DNA of 64,000 nucleotides from an uncultured Lachnospiraceae bacterium (GCA_902789555.1 CADAOF010000003.1:1-64000), one strand, 5' to 3'; shown: positions 35,393 through 45,597, counted from the first letter of the stretch. The notes: generated by a model from the letters alone, not told the origin. Numbers and translations are program-made.

Positions 35393-35796
35393 AGCGGGAA
35401 CTGAAGGAAAAGTATGACCTTGCCGAACTCAGGGAGATCATCCACGAGCTGCGCGGCGAAGGCGGATGCCCCTGGGACCGCTCCCTCGATTACGTGAGCC
35501 TGAAGCCCTTCATCCTCGATGAGGCGCAGGAAGTTCAGGAAGCCGTCGATCACGGCGACATGGACAATCTCTGCGAGGAACTCGGCGACGTGCTCCTGCA
35601 GCTTCTGCTCTACGCCGACATGGCTAAGGCGGACGGATATTTCGACTTTGACAGCGTCATTACGAGCTGCGCGCGGAAGATGATCCGCCGCCATCCGCAC
35701 GTTTTCGGCGACGAAAAGGCGGAAACGCCCGAGGAAGCGTTAGACATCTGGAAACGGGTGAAGGCCGAGGAAAAAGCCGGAAGGCTGAAGAAATAA
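35389..35796 (+). CDS. mazG: MazG-type nucleotide pyrophosphohydrolase
   Basis: A 135-residue single MazG domain: GEGGCPWDRS start, then the metal site spread over LDEAQEVQEAVDHGD and LCEELGDVLLQLLLYADM. The usual EExxE is read here as DEAQE, a mild change. The family removes pyrophosphate from non-canonical NTPs and guards the nucleotide pool. It overlaps the clpX stop by 4 bases (ATGA), so it is coupled to it. In many Firmicutes mazG precedes rqcP and divIC, as it does here. Confidence 0.9.
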   Translation: MKRELKEKYDLAELREIIHELRGEGGCPWDRSLDYVSLKPFILDEAQEVQEAVDHGDMDNLCEELGDVLLQLLLYADMAKADGYFDFDSVITSCARKMIRRHPHVFGDEKAETPEEALDIWKRVKAEEKAGRLKK

Positions 35797-35823
35797 GGAA
35801 ACGGCGATTCGGAGGAAAAACCG

Positions 35824-36063
35824 ATGAGATTGGACAAATATCTGAAGGTCTCGCGGCTCATCAAGCGCCGCACCGTGGCAAACGAAGCCTGCGACGCGGG
35901 ACGGGTCTCGGTGAACGGACGGCCGGTGAAGGCTTCATATGAGGTGAAAGAGGGCGACGTGCTGGAGATCGGCTTCGGCAACCGCGCCGTAAAGGTGAGG
36001 GTCCTGAGCGTGCAGGAGACGGTCCGCAAGGAAGAGGCCGACGGCCTGTTCGAATATCTGTAG
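35824..36063 (+). CDS. rqcP: S4-domain RNA-binding protein RqcP
   Basis: A 79-residue protein made almost entirely of an S4 domain: MRLDKYLKVSRLIKRRTVAN, GRVSVNGRPVKASYEVKEGD. It matches the YabO/RqcP family, which works with RqcH in ribosome quality control, helping add alanine tails to nascent chains on stalled 50S subunits. The related HslR is close in sequence, but gene order (mazG before, divIC after) favours RqcP. RBS GGAGGA lies seven bases before the ATG. Confidence 0.92.
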   Translation: MRLDKYLKVSRLIKRRTVANEACDAGRVSVNGRPVKASYEVKEGDVLEIGFGNRAVKVRVLSVQETVRKEEADGLFEYL

Positions 36064-36073
36064 GGGCAGAGCG

Positions 36074-36439
36074 ATGAAAAACGGAGAGCAGCATTTTGAA
36101 GACCGCATGACGGGCGCCCGCATCGAACGGGAAGCCCGGGCGAAGAAAGCCCGGAAGGAACGCCGGCAGCGAAAGGCTTCGGTCATCGCGCTGGCGGTCG
36201 TTGCCGTCTTCCTCATCGTCGGCATGGGCATCTACATCCGCTCCCTGAAGCAGAAAGAGGCATCGTACCTGGCCCGCGAGAGCGAGCTTGTCGCCGAACT
36301 GGAGATCGAAGAGAGCGTCGCTGAGAAACTGGATCTGGAGACCCGCCTCCGGCAGACCCTGAAGTACATCGAGCAGGTGGCCAGGGAGAAACTGGGACTC
36401 GTCTTTCCGGACGACGTCATCGTAAAACCGAGCGAATAA
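36074..36439 (+). CDS. divIC: Septum formation initiator, FtsB/DivIC family
   Basis: A 121-residue bitopic membrane protein. It has a basic cytoplasmic N-terminus (~35 residues, rich in Arg/Lys), one membrane segment (~37-57, SVIALAVVAVFLIVGMGIYI), then an extracytoplasmic coiled coil (~58-95) and the C-terminal EQVAREKLGLVFPDDVIV signature. DivIC works with FtsL and DivIB to activate septal peptidoglycan synthesis. It lies 10 bp after rqcP. In spore formers yabP and yabQ normally sit between these two genes; they are absent here. Confidence 0.9.
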   Translation: MKNGEQHFEDRMTGARIEREARAKKARKERRQRKASVIALAVVAVFLIVGMGIYIRSLKQKEASYLARESELVAELEIEESVAEKLDLETRLRQTLKYIEQVAREKLGLVFPDDVIVKPSE

Positions 36440-36497
36440 AGGGAAAGACCGGGCGGAGAAAAGTCCCGGAACCCGAAAACGGGAGCGGCAAAGCCTG

Positions 36498-37892
36498 ATG
36501 GAACGAAGGACGGCGGAATATATCCGTGATAATGCCCTGCTCGCTCCGGGCGAGCGCGTTGTATGCGCGCTTTCCGGGGGCTGTGATTCCGTCTGCCTGC
36601 TGCTGCTTTTGACGAAGCTCGCGGGGGAGCTTGGGCTTGCGGGCGTTTCCGCCCTGCACGTCAATCACGGGATCCGCGGCGAAGAAGCGGAGCGTGACGA
36701 AGCTTTCTGCCGGGAACTCTGCGAACGCCTCGGCGTCCCGCTGACCGTGAGGCATGAGGACATTCCGAAGATCGCCGCGGCAAGCGGGGAGAGCCTCGAG
36801 GAAGCCGGAAGGCGGCGCCGCCTGGAGATCTTTGCCGAAGAGGCGAAGGCGAGAGGCGCGAAAGTTGCCGCTGCCCACCATCTGAACGATCAGGCGGAAA
36901 CGCTGCTGATGAGCCTCGCCCGCGGAACGGGGCCGGCCGGACTTGCCGGCATGCGGCCGCTGCGGGAAGATGCGCGCGGCTTCACGCTCATCCGCCCGCT
37001 GCTTAGGGCATCCCGCGAAGAGATCGAAGCCTACGCCGCGGCGCAGGGAACGGGCTGGTGCGAAGATTCGACCAATGCCTCCGGCGAAAACAGCCGGAGC
37101 CGCCTGCGGGCGGAAGTCCTGCCGGTGCTGGAGGATCTGTGGCCGGGAGCGGCACGGCATGCTGCAGCGCTCGCCGCAAAGCTGGCAGCTCAGGAGGACT
37201 TTCTGGACCGTTTGGCCTGGAAAGCCCTGGAAAAGCTCCGCCGTCCGGACGGAAGCATTGATGCAGACGCTCTGCGGAGGGAAGATCCGGTCCTCAGGCA
37301 GCGCATCTTTGCCTTATGGCTTGAGGAAAACGGCGGTCTTAAGGACGTCGGCGAAGTACATTACGCGGCGCTGGAAGACCTGCTGTCCGGTCAGAGCGGA
37401 AGAAAGATCCGCCTTCCCGGCGGCCGCACGGTCCTCCTCGAACAGACCGGGCTGCGCCTCATTTCCGGACCCGCCCGCAGAGACGGCACCGAAACGGAAG
37501 AAAATGCCCCGGCCGACCTTTCAGACCGCTTTGAGACCCGGGTATTTCCGGCAGGAAAAAACCCGGAGATCCAGAAAAAGCAGTATACGAAACGGCTGGA
37601 TTATGATACAATTAACGGAACGCTGTGCTTCCGCACGAGACGGAAAGGCGATTATCTGACACTTCCCGGCGGAGGCAGGCAGAGCCTGCAGGACTTTTTC
37701 GTCAACGAAAAGATCCCGTCCGGCAGGAGGGACCGGGTCCCGCTTGCGGCAGACGGCAGCCACATCCTGTGGATCGTCGGATACCGCATTTCCGAAGCGG
37801 CGAAGATAACGGACAATACCAAAACGATCATTGAGATAAGATACGGGGGAGATCATGAAGAAACATCATCTGGGCGTTCTGATCAGCAGTGA
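36498..37892 (+). CDS. tilS: tRNA(Ile)-lysidine synthetase
   Basis: A 464-residue enzyme that adds lysine to C34 of the tRNA-Ile CAU anticodon so that it reads AUA. The ATP-pyrophosphatase P-loop is SGGCDS (~26-31). It is followed by ALHVNHGIRGEEAERDE and AAHHLNDQAETLLMSLARGTG, both family hallmarks. The C-terminal domain (~380-450) closes with LWIVGYRISEAAKITDNTKT. The last 38 bases overlap hpt in another frame, giving coupled translation. It is an essential gene in nearly all bacteria, in its usual place before hpt and ftsH. Confidence 0.96.
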   Translation: MERRTAEYIRDNALLAPGERVVCALSGGCDSVCLLLLLTKLAGELGLAGVSALHVNHGIRGEEAERDEAFCRELCERLGVPLTVRHEDIPKIAAASGESLEEAGRRRRLEIFAEEAKARGAKVAAAHHLNDQAETLLMSLARGTGPAGLAGMRPLREDARGFTLIRPLLRASREEIEAYAAAQGTGWCEDSTNASGENSRSRLRAEVLPVLEDLWPGAARHAAALAAKLAAQEDFLDRLAWKALEKLRRPDGSIDADALRREDPVLRQRIFALWLEENGGLKDVGEVHYAALEDLLSGQSGRKIRLPGGRTVLLEQTGLRLISGPARRDGTETEENAPADLSDRFETRVFPAGKNPEIQKKQYTKRLDYDTINGTLCFRTRRKGDYLTLPGGGRQSLQDFFVNEKIPSGRRDRVPLAADGSHILWIVGYRISEAAKITDNTKTIIEIRYGGDHEETSSGRSDQQ

Positions 37893-38391
37893 GGAAGTCG
37901 AAGCGCGCATCCGCGAGGTAGCCGCGCAGATCAACCGGGACTATGAGGGAAAGCAGCTCCATCTCATCTGCATCCTGAAGGGCAGCGTGCCGTTCATGTG
38001 CGAACTGTCGAAATATCTGACGGTCCCCGTGACCTTTGACTACATGAGCTGTTCGAGCTACGGCAGCGGTACGGTCTCCAGCGGTGCGGTCCGCATGAAC
38101 AAGGACCTTGACGAACCGATCGAAGGCCGCCACGTGATCATCATCGAGGACATCATCGATTCCGGCAATACACTGTGGTATCTGCAGGACATCCTGGCCC
38201 GCCGCAAACCGGCCTCCCTGAAGCTCGCGACCCTGCTCGACAAGCCGTCGCGCCGGGTGCATCCGGAAGTCGTGGTGGACTACTGCGGCTTTACCATCGA
38301 GGACAAGTTCGTGGTCGGCTACGGCCTGGATTACGACCAGTACTACCGCAACCTGAACTACATCGGCTACGTGATTTTTGACGAGGAATAA
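37855..38391 (+). CDS. hpt: Hypoxanthine phosphoribosyltransferase
   Basis: A 178-residue purine salvage enzyme that makes IMP or GMP from hypoxanthine or guanine and PRPP. The PRPP-binding motif is [14 protein letters not shown] (~100-113). The N-terminal [14 protein letters not shown] loop and the C-terminal [19 protein letters not shown] are typical. The start is ATG 37855 inside the tilS end, with GGGGGAGATC upstream. In Bacillus the TilS-HprT pair also helps control ftsH transcription, and the three genes remain together here. Confidence 0.97.
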   Translation: MKKHHLGVLISSEEVEARIREVAAQINRDYEGKQLHLICILKGSVPFMCELSKYLTVPVTFDYMSCSSYGSGTVSSGAVRMNKDLDEPIEGRHVIIIEDIIDSGNTLWYLQDILARRKPASLKLATLLDKPSRRVHPEVVVDYCGFTIEDKFVVGYGLDYDQYYRNLNYIGYVIFDEE

Positions 38392-38405
38392 TTAAGGAGT
38401 TTTTT

Positions 38406-40322
38406 ATGAGCCAGAACCAGCCGCAGATGCAGCGCCGAAGCCCCGGGATCATGATCCTGCTGCTTCTGGTGCTGTCGATCGTGTTTTATGCCATTGCGCT
38501 GGGCGGAAACCGGAACACCAAGGAAGTGTATCTGAGCGAGTTCATCGACCAACTGGAGAAAAATACCGTAACGGTCGTGACCATCAAACAGAACACCGAC
38601 GTACCGACCGGTACGGTCTATTTCAATATCGACAACGACAAGACCAATTACTATTTCTTTACCGGCGATACCGGCGAAGTCCAGAAAACGCTCATGCAGT
38701 ACCAGAGCAAGGGCGCAAAGCTCAAATGGACGATGACCGACGTGCAGTCGAAAACGGACGTGTGGACGATCATTTCGATCGTGCTGACGGTCGGTGTGCT
38801 GGCCTTCGTGGTCATCATGCTGGTCCGTGCGAACGGCGGAGGCGGCGCGAATGCGAAGATGATGGACTTCGGCAAGAGCCGGGCAACGCTCGTCCGGGGC
38901 AGCAAGACGACCTTCAGGGACGTGGCCGGCCTGCAGGAGGAGAAGGAGGATCTGGAGGAGATCGTTGATTTCCTGAAGGATCCGAAGAAATATACCGACC
39001 TCGGCGCGCGGATCCCGAAGGGCATCCTGCTCGTCGGCCCGCCCGGCACCGGCAAGACGCTGCTGGCGAAGGCCATCGCCGGTGAGGCGCACGTGCCTTT
39101 CTTCAGCATTTCCGGTTCCGATTTCGTGGAGATGTTCGTCGGCGTCGGCGCGAGCCGCGTCCGCGACCTCTTTGCGGAGGCAAAGAAAATGGCACCGTGC
39201 ATCGTCTTCATCGATGAGATCGACGCCGTGGCGCGCCAGCGCGGCGCAGGCCTCGGCGGCAGCCACGATGAAAGAGAGCAGACCCTAAACCAGCTGCTCG
39301 TGGAAATGGACGGCTTCGGCGTGAACTCCGGCATTATCGTGATGGCGGCGACGAACCGTGTGGACATCCTTGACCCGGCGATCCTGAGACCCGGCCGTTT
39401 CGACCGGAAGATCGGCGTTTCGCGCCCCGACGTCAAGGGCCGCGAAGCGATCCTCAAGGTGCATGCCCGCAACAAGCCGCTGGGCGATGACGTTGACTTA
39501 AGGCGCGTCGCGCAGACGACGGCCGGCTTTTCCGGCGCGGATCTGGAAAACCTTCTGAACGAAGCAGCCATCCTGGCCGCGAAGGAAAACCGTCAGTACC
39601 TCATCCAGTCCGACCTGGACCGTGCCTTCATCAAGGTGGGCATCGGCGCGGAGAAGAAGAGCCACGTCATTTCCGAGAGGGAAAAACGCATTACGGCTTA
39701 CCACGAATCCGGCCATGCGATCCTGTTCCAGGTGCTGCCGCATGTCGGCCCGGTGCATACGATCTCCGTGATCCCGACGGGCGTAGGCGCCGCCGGCTAT
39801 ACCATGCCGCTGCCGGAAAAGGATGAGATGTTCAGCACGAAGACCGAGATCCTTGAGCAGATCATGGTCGACCTGGGCGGCCGCATCGCGGAGGAACTGA
39901 CCTTCGGCGACATCACGACCGGTGCCAGCCAGGACATCAAGAATGCGACGGCGCGTGCGAAGGCCATGGTCATGAAGTACGGCATGAGCGATTCGATCGG
40001 CATGATCGACTACGGCGGAGAGGGCGAGGTTTTCATCGGCCGCGACTACGGTCACACCCGCGAATACGGCGAGCAGACTGCTTCCCTCATTGACAACGAG
40101 ATTCGCGGCATCGTGGACAGCTGCTACAGAAAGGCCAAGGAGATCCTTGAGGAGAACCGCCCGGCCCTGAAAGCAGTTGCGGAAGCCCTGGTCGACAAGG
40201 AAAAGCTCGATCAGTTCGAATTCGAAGCCATCTTCAGCGAAGCCATGGGCATCGCCCCGAAGGTTGAAGAAAAGCCCGAAGCGCAGCCCGAAACACAGAC
40301 TGAAACACAGACCGAAGCCTGA
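38406..40322 (+). CDS. ftsH: ATP-dependent zinc metalloprotease FtsH
   Basis: A 638-residue membrane-anchored AAA+ protease that degrades misfolded membrane proteins and short-lived regulators. Two membrane segments (~16-34, ~119-138) flank an extracytoplasmic domain. Walker A is GPPGTGKT (~211), the AAA region has [13 protein letters not shown], the zinc site is HESGH (~433-437), and the third ligand Asp follows near [18 protein letters not shown]. The last ~20 residues are a Glu/Thr/Gln-rich low-complexity tail with imperfect QTET repeats. RBS AAGGAG precedes the ATG. Confidence 0.97.
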   Translation: MSQNQPQMQRRSPGIMILLLLVLSIVFYAIALGGNRNTKEVYLSEFIDQLEKNTVTVVTIKQNTDVPTGTVYFNIDNDKTNYYFFTGDTGEVQKTLMQYQSKGAKLKWTMTDVQSKTDVWTIISIVLTVGVLAFVVIMLVRANGGGGANAKMMDFGKSRATLVRGSKTTFRDVAGLQEEKEDLEEIVDFLKDPKKYTDLGARIPKGILLVGPPGTGKTLLAKAIAGEAHVPFFSISGSDFVEMFVGVGASRVRDLFAEAKKMAPCIVFIDEIDAVARQRGAGLGGSHDEREQTLNQLLVEMDGFGVNSGIIVMAATNRVDILDPAILRPGRFDRKIGVSRPDVKGREAILKVHARNKPLGDDVDLRRVAQTTAGFSGADLENLLNEAAILAAKENRQYLIQSDLDRAFIKVGIGAEKKSHVISEREKRITAYHESGHAILFQVLPHVGPVHTISVIPTGVGAAGYTMPLPEKDEMFSTKTEILEQIMVDLGGRIAEELTFGDITTGASQDIKNATARAKAMVMKYGMSDSIGMIDYGGEGEVFIGRDYGHTREYGEQTASLIDNEIRGIVDSCYRKAKEILEENRPALKAVAEALVDKEKLDQFEFEAIFSEAMGIAPKVEEKPEAQPETQTETQTEA

Positions 40323-40390
40323 AGCGTCCGTGCCGAAGGTCTTTCGAAATCAATCACGAATCTAAACAACAGGAAGAGGTTTGTCCTCCG

Positions 40391-42376
40391 ATGACCCTGC
40401 AGTATTTCAGCGATGAGACAGTAAATTTCCGCACGCCCGCGGAGCCCCGCGAAGGCGAACCGTTTACGGTACGCTTCCGGGTCCTGAAGGGCCTGGAAAC
40501 CACTGTCTCTCTGCATCTTACGGCAGACGGCGAGGCGTCGTCGCGCGAGATGAAGCCGGTACGCGAGGAAGGCATTTACGTTTTCTGGGAGGCCGAAGCA
40601 GAGGGGGTACGGGACAAGGCAGAGTACTATTTCATCACGGCCGCGGAAGACGGGACCGTCTGGTATTACGGCAAGAACGGCCTGTCGCAGATGGCGGCGG
40701 AGGTGCAGCCTTTCACCGTGCTGCCTCACTTTTCCGTGCCGGAATGGGCGCGCGGCGCTGTCTGGTACCAGATCTTCCCGGACCGCTTCGCAAACGGCGA
40801 CCCTTCGAACGATCCGGTGGACGGGGAATATACGGATGCGACCGGCGTGCCCTGCCGGCATGCGGCCTGGGACGAGCCTGTCACGGCCGGTGATTTCAAC
40901 TGCTTCTACGGCGGCGACTTTCAGGGCATCATCGATCATCTGGACTATCTGAAGGAACTCGGAACCGATGTCATTTATCTGAACCCGGTCTTCGTGTCGC
41001 CTTCGAGCCACAAATACAATACCCAGGACTACGAGCACGCGGATCCGCACTTCGGCGTGATCGTGAAGGATGCGGAAGGCGCGGACCGCTACGGTATCCG
41101 CACGACGTCGAAGGAGAACCTGGAGGCCTCTGACGCTTTGCTTGCGAAGCTGATCGAAGGCGCCCACTCCCGCGGCATGCGCGTGGTGCTTGACGGCGTG
41201 TTCAACCACTGCGGCGATTTCCATAAGTGGATGGATCGCTACGGCTTATATCGGAAATATACCGGTGAAGTGGGAGCTTGGTGGGACTCTGAGTGCAGAT
41301 CGTCCCAGTTTTTCCGCTATCTGGGATATCACGAATACGAGAGCTGGTGGAACAACGAAACCCTCCCGAAACTGAACCTGGACGGTTCGAAGGAACTGCG
41401 GGAGGAGATCTTCCGCATTGCCGAAAAATGGGTCAGCCCGCCGTTTAACGCGGACGGCTGGCGCCTGGACGTCGCGGCGGATGCCGCCCACAGTCCGGAA
41501 GCGAACCACGCCTTCTGGAAGGAATTTCGTCAGCACGTACGCGCGGCAAGGCCGGATGCGCTCATCCTGGCTGAGCATTACGGGGACGCTTCATCCTGGC
41601 TGTCCGGCGACGAGTGGGACAGTGTCATGAACTATGACGCCTTCATGGATCCCGTGAGCCTCTTCCTCACCGGCATGGATAAGCACAGCAACGGCTACGA
41701 TCCGGAGGAAGAGGGCGACGGTGCGCTCTTCTGGGATCGCTACAGCAAAGCCTCGGCAAGGCTGCCGCAGCAATCGCTCCAGACTGCGCTGAACGAACTG
41801 GACAACCACGACCACTCACGCTTCCTGTCGCGTACGAACCACACGGCCGGACGCCTTGGACCGCTCGGCCCCGACGAGGCTGAGAAAGGCGTTTCGAAAG
41901 CTATCCTTCGGGCTGCTGTCGTGATGCAGATGACTCTGCCCGGCGCACCCGGGATCTACTACGGCGACGAAGCCGGTCTCTGCGGGTTTACCGATCCGGA
42001 CAACCGCCGGCCTTTCCCCTGGGGGAAGGAAGATACGGTCCTGCAGGATTTCTACCTGAACGCGGTGCGGCTGCACAAGAACATTCCCGTGTTCAGAGAC
42101 GGATCTCTCGTTCCGGTGATCATGGATGACGACCTGGCGGTCTACGGCCGCTTCCTGGGAAAGGAGGCGGCACTCGTCGTGATCCATATCGGAACGGAAC
42201 CCGCCCGTCTGCGCATCGATCTTTCGGACGTCACCGGCGCAGCGCCGCACGCCGTCACGCGGGTGCTGCATTCGAGCACGCTTGCCTGCAGCCTGGGGCG
42301 TAAGAATGTCCCGACGCCCATGGGTACGGTGGATCTGAACCTGCTTCCGCAGAGCGCGGAAATATACGTCTGGTAA
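40391..42376 (+). CDS. GH13 alpha-glycosidase (neopullulanase/cyclomaltodextrinase type)
   Basis: A 661-residue enzyme with an N-terminal starch-binding-like beta domain (~1-110), then the GH13 barrel. The conserved regions are VVLDGVFNHCG (region I), GWRLDVAADA with the nucleophile Asp (II), ILAEHYGDASSWL with the acid/base Glu (III), and LDNHDHSRF (IV). AVWYQIFPDRFANGDPSNDP is the usual start of the barrel. No signal peptide, so it acts on imported maltodextrins or cyclodextrins. Specificity (alpha-1,4 versus alpha-1,6, or pullulan) is not determined. RBS GAGG; single gene ending at a strong shared terminator. Confidence 0.9.
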   Translation: MTLQYFSDETVNFRTPAEPREGEPFTVRFRVLKGLETTVSLHLTADGEASSREMKPVREEGIYVFWEAEAEGVRDKAEYYFITAAEDGTVWYYGKNGLSQMAAEVQPFTVLPHFSVPEWARGAVWYQIFPDRFANGDPSNDPVDGEYTDATGVPCRHAAWDEPVTAGDFNCFYGGDFQGIIDHLDYLKELGTDVIYLNPVFVSPSSHKYNTQDYEHADPHFGVIVKDAEGADRYGIRTTSKENLEASDALLAKLIEGAHSRGMRVVLDGVFNHCGDFHKWMDRYGLYRKYTGEVGAWWDSECRSSQFFRYLGYHEYESWWNNETLPKLNLDGSKELREEIFRIAEKWVSPPFNADGWRLDVAADAAHSPEANHAFWKEFRQHVRAARPDALILAEHYGDASSWLSGDEWDSVMNYDAFMDPVSLFLTGMDKHSNGYDPEEEGDGALFWDRYSKASARLPQQSLQTALNELDNHDHSRFLSRTNHTAGRLGPLGPDEAEKGVSKAILRAAVVMQMTLPGAPGIYYGDEAGLCGFTDPDNRRPFPWGKEDTVLQDFYLNAVRLHKNIPVFRDGSLVPVIMDDDLAVYGRFLGKEAALVVIHIGTEPARLRIDLSDVTGAAPHAVTRVLHSSTLACSLGRKNVPTPMGTVDLNLLPQSAEIYVW

Positions 42377-42394
42377 AGGAAAAAGAACCGAATA

Positions 42395-42432
42395 AAAAGA
42401 CCGCCCTGTCACGGCAGACAGGGCGGTCTTTT
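42395..42432. terminator. Bidirectional terminator between converging genes
   Basis: A perfect 16-bp stem (42395-42410 with 42417-42432), 6-base loop, A-rich left and T-rich right. It serves the GH13 gene (+) and the operon ending at 42453 (-). Confidence 0.93.
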
Positions 42433-42452
42433 GTTCGGAATGAAGAACTTCG

Positions 42453-43265
42453 TCAGGACAGCTTCTTCTCCTTCCGCAGTTCGGCAAGGCGTTCCGGATC
42501 CAGAAAATAGGTGAGGTCTTCCGGCTTGTCGATCACGGCGTTGCCGATGAGTCTCGCGGCGAGTTTCGTGTACTTCTCCCGCTCGTCCCAGGTTCCGAAG
42601 ACGGCGGCGCGCTCGATGGGACGGATATCCATCCGCGGCCAGAGCGCCTTCGCGGCTTCGGCGAAGAGGAAGAGGGCACCGTCATACAGTTTCGCAGTCT
42701 CGTCCGGAAGGGCAGGAGGTTCCGCTTCGCGGCGCTCCAGGATTTTCGCGATCCGGTCGCGCAGTTCCGTCTTCTTTTTGATCGTGATCCCGGTCAGGAC
42801 GCCGGACGGATCGGGGAGGAAGAACTCCGCCTGCGGGATCTCGTCAAGCCCGGCCAGAAGCTCTGCCTTTGCTTCAAGAAGGAAGAAGGCGATCAGAGTT
42901 TTCGGCTCTCCGCCGAAAGCCTGCAGGAGCTCCGGACGTTCCCGGACGGCGCGGTCAAGTACCGGTTCTTCTTCAGAAAAGCACGCTTTCCCGGAGATCC
43001 TGAGGAAGACTTCACTTTCCCGGTCGAAGGCGGTCAGGCAGATGTGCGGCTTCCGGCAGAGTTCAGCGTAGAAGCGGCGGTTTTTCGCCGTCAGGAAGTA
43101 CAGTGCGCCGTCCTCCGCAAAGAGAAAGGTGACAGGCCGGATCTCAGGCCGGCCGTTTAAGCCTTCGGCGGCCGCGAGGACCGGAAAGCTGCGTGCAAGA
43201 AAGTCCGCGGCAAACGCTGCGGCTTCGGCCTCAGAAGGAGGGAGAAGGTTTGCAGAACGATCCAT
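42453..43265 (-). CDS. Pyridoxamine 5'-phosphate oxidase-like flavin-binding protein
   Basis: A 270-residue protein. The first ~130 residues look like an FMN-binding split barrel of the PNPOx-like family: RPVTFLFAEDGALYFLTAKN, then FYAELCRKPHICLTAFDRES and VFLRISGKACF, the usual strand order. The C-terminal half (~140-270) is helical and charged, and I do not recognise it. A flavin-dependent role cannot be confirmed. RBS AGGT precedes the ATG; the gene starts 19 bp after the P-type ATPase stop, so it is probably co-transcribed. Confidence 0.62.
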   Translation of the reverse strand: MDRSANLLPPSEAEAAAFAADFLARSFPVLAAAEGLNGRPEIRPVTFLFAEDGALYFLTAKNRRFYAELCRKPHICLTAFDRESEVFLRISGKACFSEEEPVLDRAVRERPELLQAFGGEPKTLIAFFLLEAKAELLAGLDEIPQAEFFLPDPSGVLTGITIKKKTELRDRIAKILERREAEPPALPDETAKLYDGALFLFAEAAKALWPRMDIRPIERAAVFGTWDEREKYTKLAARLIGNAVIDKPEDLTYFLDPERLAELRKEKKLS

Positions 43266-43284
43266 GGGGGACCTCCGTCATTTT

Positions 43285-45597
43285 TTATTTTTCCAGCAGC
43301 CTGCGCAGCAGCAGATAAACGGGAACGGCGACGGCAAATGCGCCGGCAGTAAGGAGCGCGGCCGGAAGCGACAGGGGAACGAGCTCCAGCAGGCCGTGGA
43401 GGACCAGCATGGTCAGGACGAGGCCGGCGCCGCAGAGGACGAAAACGACCGTCTTGTAGCGGTCGAGCGGCCGCGCGATCCCGTAGTGGATCAGCATGCC
43501 GATCGCGGCAACGGTCACGGTCGCGGCGGTGCGGATCTCCGCCTGCGGCAGCCCCTTGCCGGAGGCGATCAGAACGAGCGGGATGACGGTGACTGCGTCT
43601 GCGATCCCGCCCGGCAAAGCTTTCCGGAAAACGTTTTTCAGGAAGTTTCCGCGGATCAGATCCTTGTTCGGCGCCTGTGCGAGGAAGAAGGACGGCACAC
43701 CGATGGTGAACGCGCCGATCAGCGTGATCTGGAGCGGCAGCAGCGGGTAGGTAAAGCCGATGCAGATGGCGGAAAGCGCGATCAGGAAGGAAAAGACGTT
43801 CTTCACCAGATAGAAACTGCCCGAACGCTCGAGGTTGTTCACGACACGGCGGCCTTCATCCACGACGGCGGGCATCTTCGCGAAATCGGATTCCAGCAGG
43901 ACCAGCTGGGAAGCCTGCACCGCGGCGTCGCTCCCCGCGGCCATGGCGACCGAGCAGTCGGATTCTTTCATGGCCAGGATGTCGTTTACGCCGTCGCCGG
44001 TCATCGCGACCGTGTGGCCGGCTTCCTTAAGCGCGCTCACGAAAATCTTTTTCTGCTCCGGAGAAACGCGGCCGAAGACGGTGTGGGCGAGGATCGCGGC
44101 TTTTGCCTCCTCCTCGGTCTTAAGCGCCGACGCGTCCACGTAGCTTTCCGCGTCCGGGATGCCGGCGCGGGCGGCGATGCGGCTTACTGTGACCGGATTG
44201 TCGCCGGAGATGACCTTGATGGTGACACCCTGTTCTGCGAAGAAGCGGAAGGTGGCCGGTGCGCTTTCACGGATGGCATTGTCGAGGAAGACCAGACCGA
44301 GAAGCCTTACGGGAGCCGTCAGTTCTCTGCCGTCGGGGATGGCTTCGGTCGTACCGAAGGCCAGCACGCGGAGGCCTTCCCGGCTGCGCGCTTCGATCCG
44401 TTCACGGTATGTTTCATAGGAGGCTTTCAGCAGAAATTCGGGCGCACCGAGAACGTAGTTTGCGCCTTCAAAGCAGACGCCGCTGTATTTGAACTGGGAA
44501 GAGAAACCGGAGACGGACACCGCCTTCCGGCCGGATGGCGCGGTGAAATACGCTTTCAGGGCGCGCATGGTGATATTGTCCGCATCCTGCGCGGCGGCAA
44601 AATCGGAGAGGAGGGCGTTAAGCGCTTCGGGCGTCCCTTCGGCCGCTTCGCAGGCTGCAACCGTCATCGCTGGCTCGGTGATGGTCCCGGTCTTGTCAAC
44701 GCAGAGGACGTCGACTCTGGCCAGGGTCTCGATGCACTTCATGTTGTGAATGAGGACCTGGTTCTGTGCGAGTCTGACGGCGCTGATCGCGAGCGTGATG
44801 CTGGCGAGCAGGAAGAGCCCTTCGGGGATCATGCCCATGACTGCGGCGATCGTGGAGCGCATGTTGTCGTTGAAGCCGAAGAGGGGCTGCTGGCGGAAAA
44901 AGAGCGCAGCACCGATCGGGATGATGGCGAAGCCCATGATCTTGACGAGGCGGTTGAGCGAGCGGACGATCTCGGAATCCTCACCGCTCTTCATGGCCTT
45001 GGCCTTCAGGGTCAGCTGCGAGATGTAGGACTCGGCGCCGACGCGGGTAAGACGCGCCCTGAGCGAACCGGAGACCACGAAGGAACCGGACATCAGTTCA
45101 TCGCCCGGCGCCTTTTTGATCTCGTCCGCTTCACCGGTAAGGAGCGATTCATTGAGCGAGGCGGCCCCGGAAACGACCTCTGCATCCGCTGGGATCTGGT
45201 CGCCGGCCTTGAAGAGGACGAGGTCATCCCGGACAAGTTCCGCTGCGGGGATCCGCTGCTCCTTCCCTTCCCGGAGGACGAGCGCCGTCGGGGCATGCAG
45301 CACGTTCAGCCGGTCCAGCACCTTCTTGGAGCGCAGCTCCTGTACGATCCCGATCAGGGTGTTGCAGACGATGACGCCCATGAAACCGAGGTCGCGGTAG
45401 GAACCGATCGACAGGAGGATCGCTGCGAAAATCGAATAGACCAGGTTGAAATAGGTAAAAACGTTGCTGAAAATGATCTGCGGAACGGATTTGGACGGGG
45501 GCTTGACGGGTGTGTTGACAAGGCCCTCCGCCTTACGCTCGGCAGCTTCGGCCTCGGAAAGGCCGGTCAGCGGATAGGATTCGGAAAGTGTTTGCAT
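43285..45597 (-). CDS. P-type cation-transporting ATPase (CtpE/YfgQ-like)
   Basis: A 770-residue P-type ATPase with about ten membrane segments. The phosphorylated Asp is in CVDKTGTITEPA, the actuator motif is TGEAD (for TGES), and the hinge is TGDGVNDILAMKESDCSVAM. The M4 helix reads MIPEGLFLLASITLA, with PEGL as in Ca2+-type pumps. Overall resemblance is to the CtpE group linked to calcium in mycobacteria; the ion is an inference. The chosen start (45597) has AGGAG five bases upstream; an in-frame ATG at 45618 lacks one. It follows plsY closely (24 bp). Confidence 0.87.
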   Translation of the reverse strand: MQTLSESYPLTGLSEAEAAERKAEGLVNTPVKPPSKSVPQIIFSNVFTYFNLVYSIFAAILLSIGSYRDLGFMGVIVCNTLIGIVQELRSKKVLDRLNVLHAPTALVLREGKEQRIPAAELVRDDLVLFKAGDQIPADAEVVSGAASLNESLLTGEADEIKKAPGDELMSGSFVVSGSLRARLTRVGAESYISQLTLKAKAMKSGEDSEIVRSLNRLVKIMGFAIIPIGAALFFRQQPLFGFNDNMRSTIAAVMGMIPEGLFLLASITLAISAVRLAQNQVLIHNMKCIETLARVDVLCVDKTGTITEPAMTVAACEAAEGTPEALNALLSDFAAAQDADNITMRALKAYFTAPSGRKAVSVSGFSSQFKYSGVCFEGANYVLGAPEFLLKASYETYRERIEARSREGLRVLAFGTTEAIPDGRELTAPVRLLGLVFLDNAIRESAPATFRFFAEQGVTIKVISGDNPVTVSRIAARAGIPDAESYVDASALKTEEEAKAAILAHTVFGRVSPEQKKIFVSALKEAGHTVAMTGDGVNDILAMKESDCSVAMAAGSDAAVQASQLVLLESDFAKMPAVVDEGRRVVNNLERSGSFYLVKNVFSFLIALSAICIGFTYPLLPLQITLIGAFTIGVPSFFLAQAPNKDLIRGNFLKNVFRKALPGGIADAVTVIPLVLIASGKGLPQAEIRTAATVTVAAIGMLIHYGIARPLDRYKTVVFVLCGAGLVLTMLVLHGLLELVPLSLPAALLTAGAFAVAVPVYLLLRRLLEK

